DNA from: Isoetes taiwanensis
Taxonomy: Eukaryota; Streptophyta; Lycopodiopsida; Isoetales; Isoetaceae
Reading direction: 5' to 3'
Length of the DNA stretch: 64,000 bases
Assembly (NCBI GenBank): GCA_021234155.1
Contig: JAJEKV010000057.1
Location: 3,379,821-3,443,820 of the forward strand
Shown piece by piece: positions 45,071 to 55,197 of the stretch. A model generated the notes under the pieces. It worked only from the letters and a program-made list of their open reading frames with translations. It ran no database searches and was not told the DNA's origin. Within the stretch, counting starts at the first letter, position 1. The number at the start of each line of letters is the position of its first letter. The position numbers were made by a program, and so were the translations under genes.

Positions 45071-46665
45071 TGGGATTTTTTAGAATGTTGTAGAACGTGG
45101 AATTGTTACTCCTCCTTACGAAAGTTGGGGATGTGGAGGACTCAACAGATATTGGAAATCGAGGGGAACTTCCTAACAATGTTGTGCCATACACTGTTAT
45201 TGAATGCCCATTTTTTTCTTCCACTTGAAACGTTGGCTCTCCAACCTCATCAACGTTGGGCAACAAATTTTGTGTCCTCTGCACATCTTCATCCTCTCCA
45301 TCCCTCTGAACAACAAAGATGGAACTATTAGTAAATCCAAAGATTTGGCAAAGATAGCTCTGTTTTACAAGTGCAATGCAATTTCGGAAAGGAATATTAA
45401 TGTACTGCTCCTTCAGAAATCCTCTAATACTCAAGAAAGTCGCCATTAGCAAGGTGAGAATTCACAAAACGATACATTGATGTCTTCTTAAGTTAAGTAG
45501 AGGTGCTAAGTACTATAATTACGAACAACGTTTTGGTGGGTGAACGTTTAAATAATCATTGAAATTAGTGCTTTAATTTTGTATTATACCCTACCAACCT
45601 ATAACGTTTTCTTTAATGAAGGAAAAATTAAAAAATTGATTAAACGGTAATCTCTCCACATTCTAAAACAATTCTAAAAATGGTAATCTCTTCCAACATT
45701 CTCGTATTTAAAAAAAAAAAAACCTTTAAATCCGCATCAGCAGAATTTTGTCCAGTTAAAACCTTTGAAAGGTAAGAACTAGGACCAATTAGCAGCCCTG
45801 ATCATAATCAGGTACTTATTATAACCAGGCCATGATCAGATAGGTAAAGAATTACTTAAAATAATTTATGCCATAAATTTATTGCCCAAAACTTATGCCA
45901 TTCTTTTAAGAATATAACAATGATAGTTCTAAATACAATTAGGCAATGCATAGCCATTGGCCTATTGTACATTTCTTACTTTCTAAATTTATGAAGAAAT
46001 CAGAAAGGATTCTCACCTTTTCAAACTGATAACATAAGGTACATGAATAAATTAAACATATTTTCAGTTTAAAACTTCAGATCTGGGTCATATGTGTTCC
46101 CAGCATGCTAATAACATACTTTTTGTTGTAGAATCCACTAACAAAGAGTAAGAAAGCCCACCCGCACCCACAAACCGTAACAAGCATTAGAATGGTTGAA
46201 CAAGAATGGGATAGCAAAAGGCCATGGGCTTTCTTAAGGTCATCCCTTTCACCTTGCCAAAGATTCAATTGAAAAAAAAAAAGCATAGCAATTAGAAGAC
46301 AACTAGATCGTAGCCTACATAATCTATAGCATTTCTTAAGCTACATCATTTAATGAAAATCTAGGAGTCTTATTAATAACAGAATTAATTCTGCATGCTG
46401 ATTTCCATAATCTTTGCAGCAGTAGTTTGCATACATTGTTATTTTATCAAAATAAGCCATATGCATGGATCATAGTTAAGTTTCATGCATGAAACAGTAT
46501 TTAGACCATGTTACTAGATTAGAAACATACTATCTCTTAAAAAATCCAAAGAATTATAAATCGTAATACTCCATATGGTTAGGGCCCTATATTTAACCAA
46601 ATTAGATCTATTTTTAGTTTAAGCATCTTATCCATATGGCCAGATCTTTATAAAATTTACATCTA

Positions 46666-47031
46666 TCAAACATTAATTGCGCGCATCCTGATACCATGTT
46701 TCTCCTTAGTTGCTCCAATATGGCTTTGATCTTGTAATTGCTCATGACTCTCAGCAACTCCAGGCACATTACTAGTGGAGCAATTAATCACTGCATCTTT
46801 AGCACCTGGATCCTTATCAGCTTGCTCAAGATTTTTACTCATACCCCCAATCTCCTTTTCATTGCTAGGTCCTCCACCAAGGCTCCCTTCTGTATTGCAA
46901 GCCTTGACACTCCTATTAATAACAGAGGTCCGAAATTGAAAGATCTTCTTTACATTACATCCTTCCTTACTTTTTTCTTCTGCCAATCTCTTGCGTGTGG
47001 CAAGGTTGAGATCTCCCTTCTTCCTTACCAT
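46666..47031 (-). CDS. 121-codon ORF in the left repeat
   Basis: Starts MVRKKGDLNLATRKRLAEEK and contains KIFQFRTSVINRSVKACN. It is basic at the start and acidic/serine-rich later, with no recognised domain. It is identical to 52865-53230 except the next-to-last residue (N here, K there), which points to recent duplication. In the left copy it would lie at the 3' end of the element. Confidence 0.45.
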   Translation of the reverse strand: MVRKKGDLNLATRKRLAEEKSKEGCNVKKIFQFRTSVINRSVKACNTEGSLGGGPSNEKEIGGMSKNLEQADKDPGAKDAVINCSTSNVPGVAESHEQLQDQSHIGATKEKHGIRMRAINV

Positions 47032-47097
47032 TTTTGGAGCAGGGTTTCAGCCCCTGCTCTTAAGAATTCTTCCTCATCCAGTTTGATCTACTCCTGT

Positions 47098-47105
47098 TAT
47101 TTATA
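47098..47105 (-). promoter_or_regulatory. TATA box in the left repeat
   Basis: Identical context to 53297-53304. In this copy it would drive transcription outward into the MULE-like gene at 45.4 kb, which lies downstream in the same orientation. Confidence 0.5.
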
Positions 47106-47191
47106 GTCCGTCAAGGCCAGGGAAGTGTCCTTAGTACCGTGTGTTCTTCCTAACTGCCAACTTACTTTTTCTTTTTCCATAGTATCTTCAT

Positions 47192-47548
47192 CAGTGTTGG
47201 ATCCGTACGGGTACGGTACCTTTCAAGTACTTAGCATACCGTACCGGAGGTACGGTACGTACGGAATGAAAAATGAAATGTTTTTGCTTCAAATTTTTGG
47301 AGTTTTCAACACAAGTACGGTAAGTATTTTAAAGGTACGGTACGTATTTTATAGGTATTTTATAGGTATTGTAAGTATTTTACAAGTATTTTATAGGTAC
47401 GGTACGTATTTTATAGGTACGGTAACAACACTTTTTAACGTACTGGTTTTTTTTTTCGGTACGTTAAAAACTCAGAGGTACGTTACGAGGTATGATACAT
47501 AAAATACTTACAATACCGTACAGGTACGGTAAGTACGTAACAACACTG
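47192..47548. mobile_element. 357 bp hAT-type MITE
   Basis: Ends are CAGTGTTG and CAACACTG. The target duplication ATCTTCAT is at 47184-47191 and 47549-47556, and the right repeat (about 53390) has the single, empty site. An 8 bp duplication with CAG...CTG ends is the hAT signature. The interior is made of tacggtacg and tattttatag words. Confidence 0.92.
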
Positions 47549-48008
47549 ATCTTCATTAGCCAATGCCTTTTTTCTTTCTCCAGCATCCTCCCGACATCCG
47601 GCTGTATTCTTCACCTGTTTCTAACCCTAAAAAAGTTTTTACGTCCATAAGAAAGGGTTTTTAGTTTAATACAAATGTCTACAGGTTTTAAAATCAATTC
47701 CTTGCACAATCTTTATTCCCCAAAGTGCCCCCATGATGGGAAATATTCTTCTAAGCCCAATATTCTATGTCTTTGCATATGTCTCATCATTTATGTTACA
47801 ATTTCCCTGCTTCCTGTAACATTCATAACCATTTATTAGTATCACTAATTCACAGTGTGCATATAATAAAAAACCCTGCCTCCTACCGTAGGTCAGGGGG
47901 GCCATTTATTTTTAATTTCCCTCATTTTGGGAGTTAATATGGTGACAACAAGGAGAGTAGGGCCTTGTTCTCACCAAGGCCCTACCCTACCTATATTTTA
48001 TTACTCAC

Positions 48009-50084
48009 TTACTCCATAATACTTTTTAGTATCACAACCATATCTGTTATTGAGTAAAGAATACCAGGGAACTCTTCTTTTTCTAGAATATTCAGAACCA
48101 TTCCTGATATCTTTGCTTTATGAAAGCCATTTTTATTGAAAGCTTCAATGAGCCCATATATGTCTTTGGCCGCATCCCATGCTTCAGAGTGAGCATACAC
48201 GTACGACATAATTTGGGATATAATAACCCTGGATGCCTGTCCAAATGGCCTGCAGCTGTCTGCTCTGATAAACCTGTTAATTTCAAATGGTAGTTTTGTC
48301 CTTTTGTCATATCTCGTGACTTTAAAAATGCCTTTGTTGCAATCCTTGACCTGTACAGTAATATTGAGGAAGTTACACTTCATGCCAATTGCATCTTCCC
48401 TATTGCTTCCATAAGCATATTCAGTTTCATCCTTTATTCCTAAATACTTCATGTTGTAAATTGTATGCTCAGCATCTTCAGTTAGGAATTCCATGATTCC
48501 TCCACCATTAATGATGTTTAGGTCGTCAATATAACTTGCAGCGTGCTGGAATCTGTACACATCAGACATTTTCCCATAATGGGCTAATTTTAAAATAAAT
48601 CTGAGCTCAAACCATGCAAGATATAAGTTGCACCAGGCTGGGCTGCAAGCAAAGCCCATGGGAATCCCTTTAACCTGTTTCCAAATGTCATTTCCTGTTT
48701 GCAAATAACAGTTGCACAGTAACCAAGTATTCATGTGCTTGAATTTTTCTTTTGTGATCAATCTCCAGCTAACATATTCTTTACTTCTCCAAGACTTGGC
48801 CCACTTGACAACTATATTGTCATTTTTGCACTTAATTAACATATCAAAGTATGTTTTTTCTTCTCTCATATACTGCCAGATCATGTCAGAAATATCATTG
48901 CATATCTCTATGATTCCCTCATCTCCAAATAAGGGGATGTTCTCGTAACATTTCGTTATATCTGCTGAAAAGACGTTATGTACTTTATTTGGGAGGTTCA
49001 GTACTACATAATAAGATGAGGTCACCATCCAACATGCATTAATTCTTTTGGTACTCCATATTCTGTACTTTGTTGTCATCTTAAAGCAGATGTTAGGCCA
49101 TATTTCAATAAAATTATTCAGAATGCCAGTAACAATGGCAGCCATGTCAGTGTACAATGTGTCATGTGCATTAGTTAGCCATCTATATTCCCCTTTATGT
49201 GCTTTAAATGTAGCCATAAGATATGGTAAATTTCTGTTTTGGCCCTGTAAATCATCAATAAACTTCCTAATATCTTCCCTGCATTTGTCTTTTATATCAT
49301 CAGGCTTTAGTAGACATTTTTCGAAATCCTCACTTTTGAGTCTGCATTTAGCCATTTCAGCAATGTGATTGGGGCATATAAATACTGCATTATTGGCTGC
49401 TTTATCAAGTCCTGCAACATACAAATTGTTGTTCAGCCAGATTATATTTTTCTTGACCTCTTGGTCTAACCACAGAAATCTCTTGGTCTGCATTGAATTT
49501 TTTAATTCTACTATTTCAGAATGGACCAATTGCTGGAGCATTCTGCTAATATTCTGAATATCCACATCAGTAAGGTCCAGATGTTCAAACTTGTGCATAT
49601 TAAAAAACTGCTGACATAATGCACCAAATTCTTCCATAAACTCTTGTATGCTACGGCTATGATCCGGGATATGATTCAGTCCATGAGAAAAAGCCTTTCT
49701 CAGTTTACTATTATGAATAATCTCCAGATTGGTAGTCCTAATGTGCCCTATAGATTTGTCAATGAACTTTTCTGAATTTGGATCGCTACACGGGCACTTG
49801 TTAGCAGATCCATCAGCAAAAACCATAAAAGGTTTATACACTACATCTCTGATTTGATTGATGTATTTCCATGCAAAAATTGTTTTATCAACTAATTCTG
49901 TACCTCTTTCCTGCAACACCTCATAAAGGACTGTGTGAAACATCCTTTTAATACTTATTGCATCCAATACCTTTGACAAAAATGTCATATGAATTATCTT
50001 CTTGTCTTTGTCTGTGTCAGTAGTGCTGAGATGCTTAAATCTGTTGACATCTTTAACTATTGTTCTGAGCTTTAAGTTTTCAGC
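48009..50084 (-). CDS. Penelope-like reverse transcriptase
   Basis: The open frame from 49988 extends upstream in frame to a TTTTTGTAG acceptor at about 50085, giving about 691 codons from the splice site to the stop at 48009. Motifs in order: LYVAGLDKAANNAVFICPNH (the DK block seen in Penelope-like RTs); LMATFKAHKGEYRW (template contact); VFSADITKCYENIP (motif A Asp); KGIPMGFACSPAWCNLYLAW (motif B); AASYIDDLNIING (motif C catalytic YIDD); CNFLNITVQV; and TRYDKRTKLPFEINRFI with QASRVIISQIMSY after the palm. The catalytic aspartates are intact and the frame is unbroken, unlike all other RTs in the window. No endonuclease follows the RT. It copies RNA into DNA; its priming mode is unknown. Single-copy RVT-type genes are an alternative relative. 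Confidence 0.8.
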   Translation of the reverse strand, partial: AENLKLRTIVKDVNRFKHLSTTDTDKDKKIIHMTFLSKVLDAISIKRMFHTVLYEVLQERGTELVDKTIFAWKYINQIRDVVYKPFMVFADGSANKCPCSDPNSEKFIDKSIGHIRTTNLEIIHNSKLRKAFSHGLNHIPDHSRSIQEFMEEFGALCQQFFNMHKFEHLDLTDVDIQNISRMLQQLVHSEIVELKNSMQTKRFLWLDQEVKKNIIWLNNNLYVAGLDKAANNAVFICPNHIAEMAKCRLKSEDFEKCLLKPDDIKDKCREDIRKFIDDLQGQNRNLPYLMATFKAHKGEYRWLTNAHDTLYTDMAAIVTGILNNFIEIWPNICFKMTTKYRIWSTKRINACWMVTSSYYVVLNLPNKVHNVFSADITKCYENIPLFGDEGIIEICNDISDMIWQYMREEKTYFDMLIKCKNDNIVVKWAKSWRSKEYVSWRLITKEKFKHMNTWLLCNCYLQTGNDIWKQVKGIPMGFACSPAWCNLYLAWFELRFILKLAHYGKMSDVYRFQHAASYIDDLNIINGGGIMEFLTEDAEHTIYNMKYLGIKDETEYAYGSNREDAIGMKCNFLNITVQVKDCNKGIFKVTRYDKRTKLPFEINRFIRADSCRPFGQASRVIISQIMSYVYAHSEAWDAAKDIYGLIEAFNKNGFHKAKISGMVLNILEKEEFPGILYSITDMVVILKSIME

Positions 50085-50284
50085 CTACAAAAACATTTTA
50101 AATCAGGATTTATAGTATACCACATAAACAACACAATTATAAAAAGTAAATTGTTTGATTGAAGGCCAAATGGCATCAGACAGAATGTATATCAGTTTTT
50201 TGGAAAAAGTAGATTCCATAGCTCATAGGGTAAACTTGATAAAACATCCCTTGGCTAAGTATAGCAGAAATCAGAAAAATTTCT

Positions 50285-51800
50285 CTACTGAGAATCTGGA
50301 ACACATTCCAGTTTTGAGAGAGTGTCATCTTCTAGCGAAATGATTTCATTTCCTCCTTTAGTGATTGAATATTCTTCACTGTCTTTTGCATTGTTATCCC
50401 TTGTAGCAGTCAGCCCTTTCATTTTTGGATCTATGGTAATCCTGGGCGGCATCCTAGGTGTTATCATTTTTCTTTGTTCATTTGAGCTGTTGGGATTTTT
50501 AGAGTACTTCTTTTCCCAAAACACAGTTCAATTTGCAGAATTTTTTCCTTTTAGAAAGCTGACAGGTCTGATCATCTTTTCAGCTATATCTGCCATCTTG
50601 TTGTTGCCAAAGAGAACCTTCAGATTTTTCTCGGGATAGTTGGCAAAAGATATAGTCATGCTGATCAAGTTCCTTCTGACTTCAAGGTACGATATATATG
50701 CTAAAACAGCATCTCTCATTTCCTTGTTCAGTAATTTTGAGATAATAACCATTTTTGACATGGGGGACATTTCCATGTGATTGATCAGAAACCATATGCC
50801 TTGGTCGAACCATATAATCCCACATTTGCATTCTTCATCCTTATTCTTCTTGTATGAAAACTTGGTCTTCTCACATAAACATTTAAAGTAAGGACAATGC
50901 GACCTCCACATTCTCTTAAGGAAAAAATCATCTCTGGTGATATTTGGGAAAGCCATATGGCCTTTCTGACTTATTTCAATTGGGGCATCCACCATGCATT
51001 TTTGCTCAAAGAAATCCATTTTAAATGGCAGATTCACCTCAAGAGTCTCGAAAGTTTTTTCCAATTTCAGTGCAGCATATTTGGCAGTCATTATCTCTTC
51101 TTGTGATACCCCTGCAAGAGCAATCCATGTGTCAACATCTATGGGTCATGGTCATATAGGACAGCATAACATTCCACTGTTTGTTCAATTATTACTGGAA
51201 AACATGTGGAATTAGAAAGAGTCAGCTCTGGTACTTTATTCTCCTCCTTATAATTTTCAGATAAATCGTCTTGAGGGATCAGATCCTTGTTACTATACCC
51301 AATACTCTGCATGTCTTCATCAGTAAGATCCATTTCGGAAAATAAACAATCAGTCATGTCTTTTTTAACTTTGCTCGGTTTCTGTTTGCTGGAAGTATCT
51401 TCTTTACCAAATGTAACGGGCTTGATGCTATTAGCTTTCTCCAATGCCATGATGCCAATCATAAATTTGTTTGCTGCTTCGTCCTCAAAACATGTCCTCT
51501 GATACAAAATACTGCTCATATTGCTATAGGTATCAGTCAAAATAATTCGAAGTTCACTTTCTTCATCAGCTGGAATCTTGCAAACCATCCGCTGAATCCC
51601 AAGTATGATACTGGTGACAAGTTTTTGTCAAGAAGGTTCGATTCTTTGAAGGTAATATAAGCATGCACATCCTTATTTCTGATACATCCTATAATGGTTT
51701 GTACCGCCACATTTGGACTGCTGATATTGCATTTGTTGTACTCGAGCATAACGAGCTCCTTAATGCAATAATTGTAAACATCTTGATCTTCTGATTGCAT
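50285..51800 (-). pseudogene. upstream ORFs of the RT element
   Basis: Three minus-strand frames lie in series. The first is 51800-51537 (MQSEDQDVYNYCIKELVMLE). The second is 51588-51139 (CKIPADEESELRIILTDTYS, lysine/acid-rich). The third is 51091-50531, continuing through one in-frame TGA at 50528-50530 to 50285. The third holds a cysteine cluster (CPYFKCLCEKTKFSYKKNKD, EECKCGIIWFDQG), possibly metal-binding, and FPNITRDDFFLKRMW. An acceptor-like CTCTTGCAG sits at about 51112. Frame breaks may be introns or damage. The position corresponds to a gag-like or ORF1 product. No family is recognised. Confidence 0.45.
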
Positions 51801-52864
51801 ATTATCCTAAATCACCACAAAATAAATTCTTAGTATGAAATCAAATCTGCAGTACCTGAGAAATCTGCCTATCTTGATCATAGTTGTTAGTATAACTAAC
51901 AAACTGGAGTGCGATAAAAAAACCTTTAAATCCGCATCAGCAGACTTTTGTCCAGTTAAAACCTTTGAAAGGTAAGAACTAGGACCAATTAGCAGCCCTG
52001 ATCATAATCAGGTACTTATTATAACCAGGCCATGATCAGATAGGTAAAGAATTACTTAAAATAACTTTATGCCATAAATTTATTGCCCAAAACTTATGCC
52101 ATTCTTTTAAGAATATAACAATGATAGTTCTAAATACAATTAGGCAATGCATAGCCATTGGCCTATTGTACATTTCTTACTTTCTAAATTTATGAAGAAA
52201 TCAGAAAGGATTCTCACCTTTTCAAACTGATAACATAAGGTACATGAACAAATTAAACATATTTTCAGTTTAAAACTTCAGATCTGGGTCATATGTGTTC
52301 CCAGCATGTAATAACATACTTTTTGTTGTAGAATCCACTAACAAAGAGTAAGAAAGCCTGTTACCTGCACCCACAAACCAGAACAAGCATTAGAATGGTT
52401 GAACAAGAATGGGATAGCAGGCGTCATGGGCTTTCTTAAGGTCATCCCCTTTCACCTTGCCAGCATTCAATTGAAAAAGAAAGCATAGCAATTAGAAGAC
52501 AACTAGATCAGGTAGCCTACATAATCTATAGCATTTCTTAAGCTACATCATCTAATGAAAATCTAGGAGTCTTATTAATAACAGAATTAATTCTGCATGC
52601 TGATTTCCATAATCTTTGCAGCAGTAGTTTGCATACATTGTTATTTTATCAAAATAAGCCATATGCATGGATCATAGTTAACTTTCATGCATGAAACAGT
52701 ATTTAGACCATGTTACTAGATTAGAAACATACTATCTCTTAAAAAATCCAGCAATTATAAATCAGAATACTCCATATGGTTAGGCCCTATATTTAACCAA
52801 CTAGATCTATTTTTAGTTTAAGCATCTTATCCATATGGCCAGATCTTTATAAAATTTACATCTA

Positions 52865-53230
52865 TCAAACCTTAATTGCGCGCATCCTGATACCATGTTT
52901 CTCCTTAGTTGCTCCAATATGGCTTTGATCTTGTAATTGCTCATGACTCTCAGCAACTCCAGGCACATTACTAGTGGAGCAATTAATCACTGCATCTTTA
53001 GCACCTGGATCCTTATCAGCTTGCTCAAGATTTTTACTCATACCCCCAATCTCCTTTTCATTGCTAGGTCCTCCACCAAGGCTCCCTTCTGTATTGCAAG
53101 CCTTGACACTCCTATTAATAACAGAGGTCCGAAATTGAAAGATCTTCTTTACATTACATCCTTCCTTACTTTTTTCTTCTGCCAATCTCTTGCGTGTGGC
53201 AAGGTTGAGATCTCCCTTCTTCCTTACCAT
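52865..53230 (-). CDS. 121-codon ORF in the right repeat, first ORF of the element
   Basis: The same protein as at 46666-47031 with one residue changed. Here it sits 67 bp after a TATA box and upstream of the core ORFs, so it would be the first exon or first product of the element's transcript. The family is unknown. Its basic N-terminus (KKGDLNLATRKR) could bind nucleic acid or act as a nuclear signal; that is inference. Confidence 0.5.
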   Translation of the reverse strand: MVRKKGDLNLATRKRLAEEKSKEGCNVKKIFQFRTSVINRSVKACNTEGSLGGGPSNEKEIGGMSKNLEQADKDPGAKDAVINCSTSNVPGVAESHEQLQDQSHIGATKEKHGIRMRAIKV

Positions 53231-53296
53231 TTTTGGAGCAGGGTTTCAGCCCCTGCTCTTAAGAATTCTTCCTCATCCAGTTTGATCTACTCCTGT

Positions 53297-53304
53297 TATT
53301 TATA
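53297..53304 (-). promoter_or_regulatory. TATA box of the RT element (right repeat)
   Basis: The minus strand reads CTATAAATAAC, 67 bp before the ATG of the 121-codon ORF, leaving room for a transcript start about 30 bp downstream. Confidence 0.6.
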
Positions 53305-53712
53305 GTCCGTCAAGGCCAGGGAAGTGTCCTTAGTACCGTGTGTTCTTCCTAACTGCCAACTTACTTTTTCTTTTTCCATAGTATCTTCATTAGCCAATGC
53401 CTTTTTTCTTTCTCCAGCATCCTCCCGACATCCGGCTGTATTCTTCACCTGTTTCTAACCCTAAAAAAGTTTTTACGTCCATACGAAAGGGTTTTTAGTT
53501 TAATACAAATGTCTACAGGTTTTAAAATCAATTCCTTGCACAATCTTTATTCCCCAAAGTGCCCCCATGATGGGAAATATTCTTCTAAGCCCAATATTCT
53601 ATGTCTTTGCATATGTCTCATCATTTATGTTACAATTTCCCTGCTTCCTGTAACATTCATAACCATTTATTAGTATCACTAATTCACAGTGTGCATATAA
53701 TAAAAAAAAAAA

Positions 53713-54554
53713 CCAGAGGTGTATGTGCTATTGTTGGGATGGGTCCAAACATGGGGATCCATGTTTTGCTGCATTCCTTCCATACTACTACCAGCCTCTG
53801 CTTGAGATGGCAACTCAAATACGATAGTATCATTGTAAAATGGGTGAAGACATTTTACCTTTCGAGCCTCTCCAACATATTGCAGTATCTTCTGGATCTT
53901 GTTCTTGTTGGGATTTTTTAGAATGTTGTAGAACGTGGAATTGTTACTCCTCCTTACGAAAGTTGGGGATGTGGAGGACTCAACAGATATTGGAAATTGA
54001 GGGGAACTTCCTAACAATGTTGTCACTGTTATTGAATGCCCATTTTTTTCTTCCATTTGAAATGTTGGCTCTCCAACCTCATCAACGTTGGGCAACAAAT
54101 TTTGTGTCCTCTGCACATCTTCATCCTCTCCATCCCTCTGAACAACAAAGATGGAACTATTAGTAAATCCAAAGATTTGGCAAAGATAGCTCTGTTTTAC
54201 AAGTGCAATACAATTTCGGAAAGGAATATTAATGTACTGCTCCTTCAGAAATCCTCTAATACTCAAGAAAGTCGTCATTAGCAAGGTGAGAATTCACAAA
54301 ACGATACATTGATGTCTTCTTAAGTTAAGCAGAGGTGCTAAGTACTATAATTACGAACAACGTTTTGGTGGGTGAACGTTTAAATAATCATTGAAATTAG
54401 TGCTTTAATTTTGTATTATACCCTACCAACCTATAACGTTTTCTTTAATGAAGGAAAAATTAAAAAATTGATTAAACGATAATCTCTCCACATTCTAAAA
54501 CAATTCTAAAAATGGTAATCTCTTCCAACATTCTCGTATTTAAAAAAAAAAAAA
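53713..54554 (-). pseudogene. second, intron-less copy of the MULE-like gene 5' part
   Basis: It matches 43956-45722 but lacks the intron-like insert (44109-44466) and the MITE (44516-45070), so the frame is continuous for about 190 codons (from 54284). Both copies end in the same 13 A run after ctcgtattt. It stops at ccagag next to the right repeat of the RT element. The copy lacks the transposase core and SWIM finger. Confidence 0.75.
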
Positions 54555-54624
54555 CTTAGAAAATGTTTTAACAATATCCAAAATCGAACCAAGATCAAAC
54601 GGCAGACTCGTGAGCTGCAAATTT

Positions 54625-54636
54625 TCCATCAAAGAA
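54625..54636 (+). repeat. target-site duplication of the L1-like element (left)
   Basis: tccatcaaagaa here and tccatcaaaaaa at 61304-61315, directly after the poly(A) tail; one mismatch in 12. Confidence 0.75.
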
Positions 54637-54693
54637 ATTTTCTATATCGGGGGATCGGGGCGGGAATGGACGCTGGCGCTCGAACCCTAAACC

Positions 54694-55197
54694 ATGGCTG
54701 TGAGGCACTTCGCCATCCTTTCTGAAGGATCGAAGATTGCTTGTGGCTGGTTGGTGGGAGAAGATGCAACCCTATGGAGAAACTTGGTGCTTCACCAGTT
54801 TTTCCCGGATGATCTCTTTCACCCGATTTTTTCCTTCATTTCAATAGAAGATGACCTTGAAGTGCAGATTACCGAATCTTGGCTGGGTGAGTTTGTAGGG
54901 GACAAGAACAGGTCAGCAGCAGGAGTCTTCAACCCGTTCTGTTCTTGGTTAGAACATAAGATTACTGTTAAAGTTTATAGTTAGTCGAAGTCTTGAGCAA
55001 ATCTTAGGGTGGTGGAGGTAGAATAAGGAAGACAAAGGAAAAAATAAAAATAGTTGTAGTTCAGCGGGTAGTGGGGCCGTGTGAAAAAAAGGGGAATGTC
55101 AGGAATTTCATTGGAAACCGTGCAGCAGGCAGAAGGTCAGGCCTTGGATACTGGGATAAAGGACATAACATTTGAGACAGCAATGTAAAAGGATGGA
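54694..55197 (+). other. 5' region of the L1-like LINE
   Basis: Holds a 96-codon ORF, MAVRHFAILSEGSKIACGWL (54694-54984), without a known domain. It may be a damaged start of ORF1 or leader sequence. Confidence 0.35.

Larger units (their letters stand above)
42201..45452 (-). pseudogene. SWIM-finger / MULE-like transposase gene
   Basis: Read on the minus strand: N-terminal region 45452-45071 (MLMATFLSIRGFLKEQYINI); a short piece KIQKILQYVGEA at 44.5 kb; a cysteine/histidine-rich block 44108-43436 (with HCAGHLQCQNMVCDHLL and CDYCKKQPKCISSC); a linker exon 43405-43163; then the transposase-like core 43020-42664, with ADEGQANWNAIREVF and CVFHFEQCMQRH. A SWIM zinc finger, CTCEDFMNSDIPCKHLFYIM, at about 42.3 kb ends the gene. 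This order resembles MULE transposases and their domesticated relatives. Frameshifts (for example near 42720) and two inserted segments show decay. A partial second copy of its 5' part is at 53713-54554. Confidence 0.6.
45723..47873 (-). repeat. LTR-like direct repeat, left copy
   Basis: Starts cctttaaatccgcatcagca and ends catataataaaaaa. It aligns end to end with 51923-53712 with scattered substitutions and 1-4 base indels. Extra in this copy is a 357 bp MITE plus 8 bp target duplication (47184-47556). Confidence 0.9.
45723..53712 (-). mobile_element. Penelope-like retroelement flanked by 1.79 kb direct repeats
   Basis: Direct repeats at 45723-47873 and 51923-53712 (about 1.79 kb after removing a MITE from the first) enclose a 4.05 kb core with minus-strand ORFs, the last encoding an RT. 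Each repeat carries a TATA box and a 121-codon ORF in the same orientation as the RT, so the right repeat would act as the 5' terminal repeat. The repeats begin and end in short A runs and lack TG...CA ends. No protease, RNase H, integrase or GIY-YIG motif was found. This combination fits the pseudo-LTR layout of Penelope-like elements better than true LTR retrotransposons, but the assignment is inference. Confidence 0.65.
51923..53712 (-). repeat. LTR-like direct repeat, right copy (upstream for the RT gene)
   Basis: Same borders as the left copy. It ends in an 11 A run (53702-53712) where the left copy has six. Confidence 0.9.

Noticed and set aside
45723-53712. True LTR retrotransposon (Ty1 or Ty3) for the direct-repeat element
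   Set aside because: No integrase, protease, RNase H, PBS or polypurine tract was found, the repeats lack TG...CA ends, and the RT blocks are not of the LTR type.
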